Shown: in pieces, positions 36,683 through 44,970 of the stretch
How positions within the stretch are numbered: position 1 is the first letter of the stretch
Layout of the letters: each line of letters starts with the position of its first letter
Assembly (NCBI GenBank): GCA_965202895.1
Contig: OZ241901.1
Location: 5,146,001-5,210,000, forward strand
Length of the DNA stretch: 64,000 nucleotides
Reading direction: 5' to 3'
Origin: JAJDXW01 sp965202895
GTDB lineage: Bacteria > Pseudomonadota > Gammaproteobacteria > HK1
Translations under genes and position numbers: made by a program
The notes under the pieces: generated by a model
What the model was told of the DNA's origin: nothing
Databases searched by the model: none
The model's input: only the letters and a program-made list of their open reading frames with translations

Positions 36683-37348
36683 TCACCGTCCAGCGGTTTC
36701 GCGGTGCGTCTTGAATATGGAATCCACCAAACGCCCGCAACCGGACGTCAACCTCGCCAACACCTTCAGTTGATCCTGACACGACACGCTCGGCGACTCC
36801 TTCGGATAGTTGACCCTGTGGGAGACCTCTCCCCACAGTTCATCCGTCAGGGATCGAACCTGAAGCTCACAGGTAATTCTCGTTTTCTGATTCCCCTTGA
36901 TGTCATAGTGTACCGTCGTATACATGGAATTTCTTTGCACTGCATCGACACCGACCTGACGAAAAAGATCTTCATATTCCATGTCCCAACAATACGCCTT
37001 GGGGCTGCCCAATAATTCGTACTTCTGTTCCTCCAGGATACTCAGGACGAGAGGATGTATGGATGACAACTGGTCCATGTGCAAGTGGATGATCCGAAGA
37101 CCTGCGAAATCCGTAATGTTTTCCTTGAGATTCCGATTTTCTGAACTCGCGAGGACTCTTTCCAGCTTCGCCCGCAAGCTCCCCTCATCCTTGATTCTGT
37201 ACTTGATGAAATGAATAAATTCGCTGAGTTTCGGATCATTCAGGAAAGAACTCATCAGCGCCTCGGCAAACGTTTTGAACAGAGGTCGGTTGTCCATGAA
37301 GTACTTGGTTGCTTCGTCGATGCAGCGACGATCGGTGCTGGACAACAT
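36683..37348 (-). CDS. RelA/SpoT-domain nucleotide pyrophosphokinase
   Basis: This 221-residue single-domain protein keeps the RelA/SpoT synthetase motifs: KYRIKDEGSLRAKL (49-62), ITDFAGLRI (D80, G83, R85), MYTTVHY (Y143, H147) and CELQVRSLTDELWGEVSHRV (E161, Q163, R165, W172, H177). There is no HD hydrolase domain. Enzymes of this type transfer pyrophosphate to GTP/GDP or, in toxic versions (ToxSAS, CapRel), to ATP or tRNA. The ATG at 37348 shares a base with the TGA of the ParA gene (TGATG), so translation is coupled. The sequence is clearly less GC-rich than its surroundings, which suggests recent acquisition. As the last gene of a ParA-containing operon it is the likely toxic effector. 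Confidence 0.85.
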   Translation of the reverse strand: MLSSTDRRCIDEATKYFMDNRPLFKTFAEALMSSFLNDPKLSEFIHFIKYRIKDEGSLRAKLERVLASSENRNLKENITDFAGLRIIHLHMDQLSSIHPLVLSILEEQKYELLGSPKAYCWDMEYEDLFRQVGVDAVQRNSMYTTVHYDIKGNQKTRITCELQVRSLTDELWGEVSHRVNYPKESPSVSCQDQLKVLARLTSGCGRLVDSIFKTHRETAGR

Positions 37349-38334
37349 CAGCTTTTCTCCGCAGTCGCATGTATGATGTGTTCGGCGATGCCAAAGAACG
37401 ACCTCCTTGCAGATTCCTTCAGTTTGGTGTTCGAGGTCTTGCAATCCCAAATGGGTACGCCCTGGCGTTGGGCTATTTGGACGACCGATGCGAGATCCCG
37501 AACTTGACCGATCAAGGGATTTGCCGGGTGCGCCGGCGCAAGTTGCCTATCTATATTGCGCAACACGGAAGAAATATCCTTGTAGACACGGTTCCTGATT
37601 TCCTTGTGATATGATTTGGCCTCCCGTGTCATGCCTTGACCATAAACCCTGAACCGCTGGGGGATGTAGCCGAGGAACTCTGGTCTCCCTTCCAATAACA
37701 TCGCGCCGTCGGGTGCGATAGCGTCAATGGTCTCTGCCTCCATAATCCATTTCTTGATTGTTTGACCAAGGGTGGAAAGCGCCCGGGTGGAGAACAGGTC
37801 ACAGGCCACCGGCACTATGAAGAAATCGGAATCCAGCAGGAGCACCCGGTTGAGTGGACCTATGTTGGGTCCCGTATCGTAAAATACGAAATCAAAATCG
37901 CGTTGGCTGCTCAAACGGGAAATCAGATAGCTGATCGACGAAGTGGCTCGCAACCCGCCCATACGTCTCTTGAACCCATCGGCCCAGGCATCTCCCAGAA
38001 ATTCCTCGAACTCTGAAAGCCTTATATCACCCGGAAGCAGGGCAACGTCTCCGATCTCCGTCAGGTCCACCAGACGAACGGAGCCTGTGCTGTCGATCAC
38101 GGGCTTGACCGCACTCCAGATGGTTCTACCGTCCTGGTCGTTGGAGTGATCCAGGAGGTCGTCGACGACGTCGTCCGTAAGAAGATACGAGGTAAGGTTG
38201 CATTGGGGATCGCTATCGACCAGAAGAACCGATTTCCCCAAGGATGAAAGAGCAAACGCGACGTTCACCGTGATGGTGGTCTTTCCGACACCACCCTTGT
38301 GGTTGTAGATCGTAATGCGGACGGGATCACTCAC
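37348..38334 (-). CDS. ParA/MinD-type ATPase in a ParA-RelA/SpoT operon
   Basis: This 328-residue protein has the deviant Walker A of ParA proteins, YNHKGGVGKTTITVNVAFAL (residues 9-28), then LLVDSDPQCNLTSYLL and FVFYDTGPNIGPLNRVLL (Walker B region). ParA ATPases position plasmids or protein complexes by ATP-dependent binding to DNA. Here there is no ParB partner or parS site, and the gene lies between a hypothetical gene and a RelA/SpoT synthetase, overlapping both (eight bases upstream, one downstream). That points to a role as sensor or regulator of the synthetase rather than in DNA partition, which is inference. The start is GTG within GTGAGTGA. Confidence 0.88.
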   Translation of the reverse strand: MSDPVRITIYNHKGGVGKTTITVNVAFALSSLGKSVLLVDSDPQCNLTSYLLTDDVVDDLLDHSNDQDGRTIWSAVKPVIDSTGSVRLVDLTEIGDVALLPGDIRLSEFEEFLGDAWADGFKRRMGGLRATSSISYLISRLSSQRDFDFVFYDTGPNIGPLNRVLLLDSDFFIVPVACDLFSTRALSTLGQTIKKWIMEAETIDAIAPDGAMLLEGRPEFLGYIPQRFRVYGQGMTREAKSYHKEIRNRVYKDISSVLRNIDRQLAPAHPANPLIGQVRDLASVVQIAQRQGVPIWDCKTSNTKLKESARRSFFGIAEHIIHATAEKS

Positions 38335-38935
38335 CTGGCTTGGCCTGATCTTGGCCGTGATCGCTTTCTACCCGGTTTGTACGCATATTCCTGCGAGATC
38401 GCTTCGACGTTCGTGGCTTGACCGATTTTGCGGCGTCACGGTCTGGCAAGGCTTCCACGTACTGCTCCCCTTGTGCGGACAACTGCTTCATGCCATTTGT
38501 CGCTGCTGCAAGATATCCGGTCTTGGCGGCGTCATTGACGGCGTAGGAAGGGTTGGACAGCTTGGTCTGGGCGGCTTCCGTGTTCAGCTTGTTTATATCA
38601 ATGGTCTTGAATTGAGGAATGTCTCTGTAGTGGGCTAAGTAGTATGCAAGGCAAGCAACACGTTCGACATTGGTATTCGGACGCTTCTGGAGCAAGAATT
38701 CCTTGGGTGTCGGCTTCTCTGAACTCGAGAATTGCGGCTCCCGAGAAGCATTTGCGGGAACTCGACTGTCCATGTTCCCGGTGACCTTGGGGTACGAGTC
38801 ATCGAAGCCAAAGAAGGTCCCGATAGTCCGATACACCCTCAGCCGGCTGTATGGATCGAGCGGAAGGAGATCCTTCACTACCTTGTCAATGACGTCGTAG
38901 ATGCCTTGGTCGTCGATCTGATCTTGCTCTGTCAT
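38327..38935 (-). CDS. Unknown first gene of the ParA-RelA/SpoT operon
   Basis: This 202-residue protein starts at ATG 38935 with GGAGGGACGGCC upstream. The N-terminal half looks folded and helical (IYDVIDKVVKDLLPLDPYSR, TIGTFFGFDDSYP), the middle carries RPNTNVERVACLAYYLAHYR, and the C-terminus is basic and Ser/Lys/Arg-rich (SVKPRTSKRSRRNMRTNRVE), which could bind nucleic acid. No family is recognised. It overlaps the ParA start by eight bases, and a promoter lies 45 bases upstream. It could be the antitoxin or the phage-sensing component, but no motif decides. Confidence 0.75.
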   Translation of the reverse strand: MTEQDQIDDQGIYDVIDKVVKDLLPLDPYSRLRVYRTIGTFFGFDDSYPKVTGNMDSRVPANASREPQFSSSEKPTPKEFLLQKRPNTNVERVACLAYYLAHYRDIPQFKTIDINKLNTEAAQTKLSNPSYAVNDAAKTGYLAAATNGMKQLSAQGEQYVEALPDRDAAKSVKPRTSKRSRRNMRTNRVESDHGQDQAKPGE

Positions 38936-38979
38936 GGCCGTCCCTCCGAGCAACGGGAGTCATTGGACCCCCACTCGGG

Positions 38980-39008
38980 ATTGTAAGCAAGTCCCGCTGG
39001 CTGCGCAA
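38980..39008 (-). promoter_or_regulatory. Promoter of the ParA-RelA/SpoT operon
   Basis: On the minus strand TTGCGC (39008-39003) and TACAAT (38985-38980) are separated by 17 bases. The -10 box lies 45 bases before the first start codon. The promoter stands between the end of the DUF1156 gene and the operon, so the module can be expressed independently of the surrounding restriction-like genes. Confidence 0.6.
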
Positions 39009-39104
39009 TCGACTTCGAATCCGATGGTCGGAAGTGGGCGCCCGTGATATGGCGATACCGTTGGAAGCCGTTGGGCTGCGGTTCGGATTGGGCCACATCG
39101 GTGG

Positions 39105-42100
39105 TCAGACGTGGTCGTTCTCCACGGCGCCGGCGACGAGGCGGGCGGCGGCGGCGTCCGCGCGCCAGTGATCGACGTCGATGGCGGCGAGGTAGCGGAG
39201 GACGGCGGCCAGCGCCTCGCGCTGCGGCCAGTAGTCGGGGAGCTCGGTGCGGAGCCACGTGAGGCTGTCGGCGACCTCGCCGCTCTCCGCCGCGCTCCAG
39301 GTCGCGTAGAGGGCGTGGCGGACGAGGCTGCGACCGAACGCGGTGTCGCCCAGATCGCCGCGCTTGAACTCGGAGGCGGTCTTCAGGCGGGTCCGGTTCG
39401 CCTTGCCGGTGTGGAGCAGGGAGCGGTAGTCGCGGACGCCGAAGCCGCGGGCGAACTCCTGGTAGACGCCGGAGCGGAAGTCGCCGTGGCATTCGACGTC
39501 GAGCCCCTTGACGTAGAGCTTTTCCTCGGGGGCGAGCCCGCGCCACAGGTGACCCGGCAGGCCCGCGGGGACGAGGAAGTTGCTCGCCGTCCGGACGGCG
39601 TCCCCGATAATCTTCTCGATGGGGTTGGGTTCGTCGCGGCGCCGTTCCCGCGACAGCTCATAAGATACGTCGATGTCCTCGATCGAGCCGTACTGCGTCA
39701 GCACCCGGAGCGCCGCCGCGTAGGCGGCAAGCTGGTAGTCCGCATCGGAGAAGTTCGGGTCCTCGCGGTCGTCGAGTGCCAGCATGGAGGCAAGCTGGCG
39801 CTCCACCTCGGCCTCGACTTCGGGGACCACTTCGTCCAGGAACGCCGTCTCCCCGGTGGTCTGCTTGCGCAGCACCATCAGCACGGTGCCCTGGACGTAG
39901 TTGCCTTCCTTGAGCGCGGACTCGGTTTCCGTCGCGATGGTCCACGCGGCGGTCACGCGCAGGCCGGCGGCCCAGAGGATGAGGGTGAGATCGGCCCAGA
40001 CCGATGCATTCTGGTGGGTGAACATGACGACCTGGAGGCCGCTGTCCGGCATGTGCGCCGTGAGGTTCTGGTAGCAGTCCACCATGCTGCGCCGGAAGTT
40101 CGCGTCCGTACCCCGAATGGCGAAGGCACGCTTACTGTCGGTGTACCAGCTTGGGAAGCTCTCCGGTAGCCATTTCTCGTACCACGCGAGGAAGAATTCA
40201 GAGAGTTCATGATAATTGACGGCATCTGCATAAGGAGGATCCGTTAGCCAAATGTCTCTCTCTACCGTAGTCGCACGCGCGTCTGTCGCTATCGCCGATC
40301 CATGCCCTGCAATCTTGTAGACGTCGAGATCCAACAGGAACGCATTATCAAGTGCCGACAAGCCTCGACCGGCAAAGTTCAACATGGTGTTGAGCGCTTG
40401 GTTGCTGAATACCTGTTCGCTCTTTTCATTTGCGCTATGTGCATGCCATCGAGATAGGCGCGAGTTGTAGTCCGCGCAACGAGAAAGCCCCAGGATTGAT
40501 GCCAGTACGTCGTTTTTGTTCGATGGTTCGGAACTCGCTTCCGACGATATCGCCCCGAGGGTCAGCAACTGCCGCGGCGTGAACAGATGATGCCAGTGCG
40601 TCCAGCCACGCGTCCGTATCGGCTCGTCCGTCTTGGGGCCGGGGGTGATCTCCCGGCTCGGAATGCAGCCCATCGCCTGCCATTCCGGGAAGCGTTCTCG
40701 AAGCAGCGCGAGTGCCCGCGCCTCCCGCTCCAGGTCGGCGTCATCGACGGGCCGGTACAGCGCTCCCGGAAGCGATCTCGCAAGCGCCTCGACACGATCG
40801 TTTCTGCGAGCCGCCGCCTCCCTCGATTTCCGGAGTCGTTCCGCCGCCGCCGTCAACTCGCGCTTGGGGCGACCCGTGCTCTTCCCGGCCTCGAATTCGC
40901 GGCTCGCCTCCTCGACCGCACGGTCTTCGGCCAGCCAGTCGCGCTCCCGCAGCTCCGCGACTTCGCGTTGCTCGTCGGCTTCGAGCAATTCGACCAAGGC
41001 CGCAATCGCACATTCGAGGTCGACCCAATCCGGTACGGGAGCTTGCGGAGCATCCGGGATCGGCGTGCCCTTTCGGGGCGCGGGCGCCGCGCCCACCTTG
41101 GTTGTTCCTGCGACCTCAGCGCCGTCATTCCCGCGCAAGCGGGAATCCAGGTGTCCCGGGAGCTCAGGCGTCTCGCCCGCATGAACATCCCTCCGTGCAA
41201 TCTCCGGCATGGCAGACGTTCCACCGGCAAGAGCCTTCCGGCGCGGCTCTCCCGGGATCGGCGCGCCCCTCCGTGGCGCGGGCGTCTCGCCCGCATGAAC
41301 AACCTCCGGCATGGCGGACGCTTCCCCTACGAGCACCTTGCGCCGCAGCCCCTCCGGGACCGGCGTGTCCTGATCGGACACCGACGCCGCGCCCGCCTTC
41401 GTCATTCCCGCGACCTCGGCGCCGTCATTCTCGCGCAAGCGGGAATCCATACGCCCTGGGGACGACGTGCCCCTCCGAGGCACGTTCGTCCCGCCCGCAT
41501 GAACATCCCCCCGCGCAACCTCCGGTACGGCAGACGCTTCCTCTACGAGAGCCTTCCGCTGCCCTTCTGGGACCGGCATGTCCCTCCGTAGCATGGGCGT
41601 CCCGCCCGCCTTGGTCGTTCCCGCGACCCCAGAGCCGTCATTCCCGCGCAAGCGGGAATCCATGCGTCCTGGGATCGTCGCGCCCCTCCCCGGCACGGGC
41701 GTCCCGCCTGCACCATCTTCGAGCCGGCCGGCCGCCCGCGCCCGCTGCTCCGCCCACAGCAGCGCGGCAAGGGAAGGCAGGCGCCAGCGCACGCAGTACA
41801 GCCGCTCCTGGAACACGTCGTCCGGCCGGGGTACGAGGTCGTCGTTCTCCCATTGCCGCAGCCCGTGGCCCCGCCCGCCGTCCCCGCGCCGGTCGCCGCG
41901 GATGGCGGTCATCGGGGTGGAGGCACGGCAATCGGGATTGGGGCATTCCAGCCGCGACCGCTTCACCGTGCCGGCGTCGCGGGCGGCGGCGAGCGCTTCC
42001 CGGCCGACCCCCGAACGGACGTCGATGGCGAAGCGCCTTTCCGCCGGTTCGGGCGTCAGCCGCGCGATGGCCCGCGTCTTCTCGCCGATGACCCAGCTCG

Positions 42101-43013
42101 GCGCGAGCGGCACGCGCCAGCCGCATTCGGGGCAGGCCGTCTCCGTGCAGTAGAGGAAGGCGTCGGCCCGCCAGCCGGCGGTGTCGTGCTCGATGCGCCA
42201 TTCCGTCACTTGGCGGTCCACCGCTTCGAACACCTCGGTTTGCGCCGCTCGTATCCCTTCGGCGACCTCCTCGCCGCCGCCGACGATGTTCAGCGCGCCC
42301 CAGGTGAGCAGGGCGGCCACCGGATTCAGATCGGAGCCCCAGGCTTCGCAGCCGAGCCGGGCCGCCTCGAACGGCACGCTGCCGCCCCCGCAAAAGGCGT
42401 CGCCCACGCGCGGCACGCGCCCGAAGCGGCGTTCACCCAACTCCCGCACCAGCTCGGGCAGGCTGGCCGCCTCCGTGCCCAGATGCTGGTTGATGACCTT
42501 CCAGGCGTCCGGGGACGGGCCTTCCAGATGCTCCGGTCGGTCGCAAAACTTGAGCTTTTCGTCGTAGCCCATGCGCCCGAAGACGATGCGTTGCAGCCGC
42601 TCCCTTCCGGCGGTCTTCATCCCTTTCCTGAGCCGGGGCCGATCGGGGTCGGCGCCGGGCGCGAACCACTCGCCCTGTTCCTCCGGCGACAGCCGCCGGT
42701 ACACCTCCTTGATCGGGACGTTGCGGCTCTTCCGCCGCCACAGCCCCTCCTCGTCCATCGTGAGGAGGGCGAGGAACACGTCACGGTCCTTCCGCGGATC
42801 GTTCGAGGCGGGCATCAGCAGCCCGAGGATGATCGCCCGCACCATCACGAGCGGCTTGCGGCCCCACCACTTTCCGAGGCCGGTCAGGGTCTGGCTGTAG
42901 TTGGCTTTGCGCTCCTTGTAGCTCTCCTTCGACAGCCGCGAGACGGGAAACTGCGTCTCGATGAAGGTCGGGGCGTCGGCCAAGGCCCGACCCGGCACGC
43001 TTCCCTTGGGCAT
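39105..43013 (-). CDS. DUF1156 DNA methylase of the restriction-like anti-phage system, with an in-frame repeat array
   Basis: This is a protein of about 1302 residues from ATG 43013; a GTG at 43037 overlapping the upstream stop is an alternative. It begins FIETQFPVSRLSKESYKERK and GKWWGRKPLVMVRAIILGLL, standard for DUF1156. DAFCGGGSVPFEAARLGCEA is the S-adenosylmethionine site and WLTDPPYADAVNYHELSEFF the DPPY catalytic motif of an amino-methyltransferase. Zinc-like pairs (CPECGW, CPNPDC) lie between. From about 41710 to 41045 the frame crosses about 220 residues of palindromic repeats (DSRLRGNDG blocks) before resuming at DWVDLECAIAALVELLE. The protein presumably marks host DNA so that the PLD-helicase spares it. 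It follows the DUF5131-TcmP gene closely. Confidence 0.88.
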   Translation of the reverse strand: MPKGSVPGRALADAPTFIETQFPVSRLSKESYKERKANYSQTLTGLGKWWGRKPLVMVRAIILGLLMPASNDPRKDRDVFLALLTMDEEGLWRRKSRNVPIKEVYRRLSPEEQGEWFAPGADPDRPRLRKGMKTAGRERLQRIVFGRMGYDEKLKFCDRPEHLEGPSPDAWKVINQHLGTEAASLPELVRELGERRFGRVPRVGDAFCGGGSVPFEAARLGCEAWGSDLNPVAALLTWGALNIVGGGEEVAEGIRAAQTEVFEAVDRQVTEWRIEHDTAGWRADAFLYCTETACPECGWRVPLAPSWVIGEKTRAIARLTPEPAERRFAIDVRSGVGREALAAARDAGTVKRSRLECPNPDCRASTPMTAIRGDRRGDGGRGHGLRQWENDDLVPRPDDVFQERLYCVRWRLPSLAALLWAEQRARAAGRLEDGAGGTPVPGRGATIPGRMDSRLRGNDGSGVAGTTKAGGTPMLRRDMPVPEGQRKALVEEASAVPEVARGDVHAGGTNVPRRGTSSPGRMDSRLRENDGAEVAGMTKAGAASVSDQDTPVPEGLRRKVLVGEASAMPEVVHAGETPAPRRGAPIPGEPRRKALAGGTSAMPEIARRDVHAGETPELPGHLDSRLRGNDGAEVAGTTKVGAAPAPRKGTPIPDAPQAPVPDWVDLECAIAALVELLEADEQREVAELRERDWLAEDRAVEEASREFEAGKSTGRPKRELTAAAERLRKSREAAARRNDRVEALARSLPGALYRPVDDADLEREARALALLRERFPEWQAMGCIPSREITPGPKTDEPIRTRGWTHWHHLFTPRQLLTLGAISSEASSEPSNKNDVLASILGLSRCADYNSRLSRWHAHSANEKSEQVFSNQALNTMLNFAGRGLSALDNAFLLDLDVYKIAGHGSAIATDARATTVERDIWLTDPPYADAVNYHELSEFFLAWYEKWLPESFPSWYTDSKRAFAIRGTDANFRRSMVDCYQNLTAHMPDSGLQVVMFTHQNASVWADLTLILWAAGLRVTAAWTIATETESALKEGNYVQGTVLMVLRKQTTGETAFLDEVVPEVEAEVERQLASMLALDDREDPNFSDADYQLAAYAAALRVLTQYGSIEDIDVSYELSRERRRDEPNPIEKIIGDAVRTASNFLVPAGLPGHLWRGLAPEEKLYVKGLDVECHGDFRSGVYQEFARGFGVRDYRSLLHTGKANRTRLKTASEFKRGDLGDTAFGRSLVRHALYATWSAAESGEVADSLTWLRTELPDYWPQREALAAVLRYLAAIDVDHWRADAAAARLVAGAVENDHV
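41045..41710 (-). repeat. Palindromic repeat array inside the DUF1156 coding sequence
   Basis: Palindromes ATTCCCGCGCAAGCGGGAAT at about 41127 and 41640, and a one-base variant at about 41427, are embedded in longer repeats. Their spacings are about 300 and 213 bases, both multiples of three. The translated units read GGTPVPGRGATIPGRMDSRL and on to GDVHA, with period about 71 residues and partial copies between. Part of each unit (GGCGTCTCGCCCGCATGAAC) also resembles the arm of the dispersed composite repeat. No stop codon or frame change is introduced. Confidence 0.85.
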
Positions 43014-43033
43014 GGCCGTATCGGTGTTTGCGG

Positions 43034-44734
43034 TCACGTCACCCGCCGCGCGCCTTGCTTCAGCACTTTTTCGGCTATGTGGGCGCCGATCTTGTTGGGT
43101 CCGGCGAAAATCAGGTAATAGAGCGGCCTTCCGGCCTGGCTTTGAATCTCTCGGGCGGAACTGACGTAGGAAAATACCTCCTTCAGCCGTTTGCAATACC
43201 ACTTTACCAGCGTGTCACCGGCATTAGCGTCCTTGACGACATGTTCACCAAGGAGATCATCGTATTTTTGGTAGAGCAAGTCGAACCACTCATCGGTCCC
43301 GAAGTACCGATCGAGCTTGTTCCGCTCCTTGGCGGTAAAGTCTCCCCGTCGTTTGAGCAGCCGTTGGATGGCCATCCCGACGGGGAAGTTGATGAACACT
43401 TCGATGGCCCCGGTTTCTCCAAGCGCGGAGATGGTGTGCCAGGGGACTTGCATACCGAATGGGTCCAGGAATACGATTCCTCGCCAATGCCTCCACTGTC
43501 CATGATTGCGCCGAAGCAACCCACGCAGGTAGTCGTTGCAATCCCCGGTTCGGATGTGGATGCGTCTGCCCGGAAATCCATACTCACGTTTGAGCGTCTG
43601 TAATTCCCGGATGAGAGCATCATCTTTTTCGACAAAAACATAGTTCGTAAATGGATGTTCGATCTCCAACGCGACCCGCGGCGAACCGGCGATGTACCGT
43701 TCTTCATCCGCGTCATCCGTTGCATATCCGGCCATTTCCAACAACGATTGCTGCGTCTGGCCGCTTTCCTGCTTGCGGACCTTGAGCGATCCAGGCCCCG
43801 CGAACGCATCGACGTAGAAATAGCCCTTGAATTGTTGCTTCCGCAGGATGGTCGTGTACGCTTGGAGGTACTTCCCGAGACACGCCAGCTTCTCCCTGGC
43901 CCAGGGGCCGACGTCCATCGGTTCCCCGCCCTCTTCAGGCGGCGCCCCCGCGGCCCGAAGGCGGCCTTCCGGCCACGAGCGTCCGGAACGTCCCTCGTCC
44001 CCGCTTCGGCGGGGATGATCCGGATACTCCAGCCACTGCCGGCCGTCGAGCTCGTTCCCGCCGGACTTCGGCGACCGGCCGCCCCATTGCTTGAAGAAGA
44101 ACGCCACGCGCCCAGCTTGGCAGCGATCGCGGATTTCCCGCAGCCACTCCACGTCTACCGGCCGGGCGCCCGGGCCGCTCTCGCCGCCGGCGATCACCCA
44201 ATGGATGCCGGCCAGATCGACCTCTCCGACCGGGCCGAGCAACGGCTCGAAGGACACGAACCGCACCGCTACCCTGGTCTGCTGGAGGTGGCGCAGACGG
44301 CCCAAAGTGGAAGCGTTCTCGATGGAGACGCCGAGCCAGATATGCGCCGGCGGGGGCTGCTCGGCATAACGCCGGTTCACGAAGCTCCGCATCAGCGAGC
44401 TGCGCTTGGTGAGCACCTGGTAGACGTGCCGGTCCACCCGTTCCATGGTGTCGAACACGCGGCCCAGGAAGTCGGCCGGGATGTTCTTGTGGAACAGGTC
44501 GCTCATGGAGTTCACGAAGATGAGCCGGGGCCGCCGCCAGCGCGCCGGCTGATCGAGGCGTTCCGGGCGGAGGCGGAGGTCGAAGCCCGACTCGAAGGGG
44601 TGGCCCGGTACGTCCCTGAAGCGCTCCGAAAAGCGTTCCGCGTAGCAGTGGTCGCAACCAGCGCTCAGCTTGGTGCATCCGGTGACCGGATTCCAGGAAG
44701 CGTTGGTCCACTCGATGGCGCTGTTGTCGGACAT
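43034..44734 (-). CDS. Fusion of DUF5131 (Gp37/Gp68-type three-Cys protein) and its partner TcmP
   Basis: This is one 566-residue frame. Residues 1 to about 240 are a DUF5131 protein: MSDNSAIEWTNASWNPVTGC begins the three-Cys motif (C-x6-C-x2-C in GCTKLSAGCDHCYAE), with VLTKRSSLM and WVIAGGESGPGARP. Residues from 273 (MDVGPWAREKLACLGKYLQA) match the start of three-Cys-motif partner protein TcmP, with the methylase-like YVDAFAGPGS and FLDPFGMQVPWHT. These are normally two adjacent genes. Here a linker of about 30 residues with a small palindrome joins them without a stop. GAGGGCGGGG before the internal ATG (43918) could still allow separate TcmP synthesis. The function is unknown; such pairs occur in defence islands. 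The stop overlaps a possible GTG start of DUF1156. Confidence 0.85.
   Translation of the reverse strand: MSDNSAIEWTNASWNPVTGCTKLSAGCDHCYAERFSERFRDVPGHPFESGFDLRLRPERLDQPARWRRPRLIFVNSMSDLFHKNIPADFLGRVFDTMERVDRHVYQVLTKRSSLMRSFVNRRYAEQPPPAHIWLGVSIENASTLGRLRHLQQTRVAVRFVSFEPLLGPVGEVDLAGIHWVIAGGESGPGARPVDVEWLREIRDRCQAGRVAFFFKQWGGRSPKSGGNELDGRQWLEYPDHPRRSGDEGRSGRSWPEGRLRAAGAPPEEGGEPMDVGPWAREKLACLGKYLQAYTTILRKQQFKGYFYVDAFAGPGSLKVRKQESGQTQQSLLEMAGYATDDADEERYIAGSPRVALEIEHPFTNYVFVEKDDALIRELQTLKREYGFPGRRIHIRTGDCNDYLRGLLRRNHGQWRHWRGIVFLDPFGMQVPWHTISALGETGAIEVFINFPVGMAIQRLLKRRGDFTAKERNKLDRYFGTDEWFDLLYQKYDDLLGEHVVKDANAGDTLVKWYCKRLKEVFSYVSSAREIQSQAGRPLYYLIFAGPNKIGAHIAEKVLKQGARRVT
43998..44015. repeat. Palindrome at the DUF5131-TcmP junction
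   Basis: TCCCCGCTTCGGCGGGGA is a perfect 7-bp stem with a TTCG loop. It lies just after the DUF5131 C-terminal motif (LDGRQWLEY) and before the TcmP start, and is translated in frame as part of the linker. It resembles the palindromes within DUF1156 and at 12275. Confidence 0.75.
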
Positions 44735-44807
44735 GTCGGGACCCGTCGGCTACCGGTGCATGAACACGGTCCGCAGCGGGCCGGCTGCCATGGTGTCCGT
44801 CCGGGCC

Positions 44808-44950
44808 GCTCGACAACCCCGGCTCTTGCGCCGTCGCCGGAGTCCCTCCCCGTCCATCGTGAGGAGCGCGGGGAACACGTCACGAGCCTTGCGGAGATCG
44901 TTCGAGGCGGGCATCGGCGGCCCGAGGATGACCGCCACTCGACCGCGATG
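44808..44950 (-). pseudogene. Fossil of a DUF1156 gene, N-terminal region
   Basis: The minus strand reads AVILGPPMPASNDLRKARDV, FPALLTMDGEGLRRRRKSR. The intact gene at about 42840-42720 reads AIILGLLMPASNDPRKDRDV, FLALLTMDEEGLWRRKSR. Nothing else of DUF1156 is found on either side. It lies between the FitA-type antitoxin and the DUF5131-TcmP gene. Confidence 0.8.
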
Positions 44951-44970
44951 CGCGCGTCTGACGATCCGCT

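Noticed and set aside
37348..38334. ParA gene read as evidence of a plasmid partition locus or integrated plasmid
   Set aside because: No ParB gene, centromere-like iterons or replication gene is nearby. The ParA gene overlaps a RelA/SpoT gene, so a dedicated operon is the better reading.
41045..41710. Repeats in the DUF1156 gene considered as a CRISPR array or an inserted transposon
   Set aside because: Spacings are unequal, there are no spacers of constant length, and no transposase frame is present. The sequence stays in the methylase frame.
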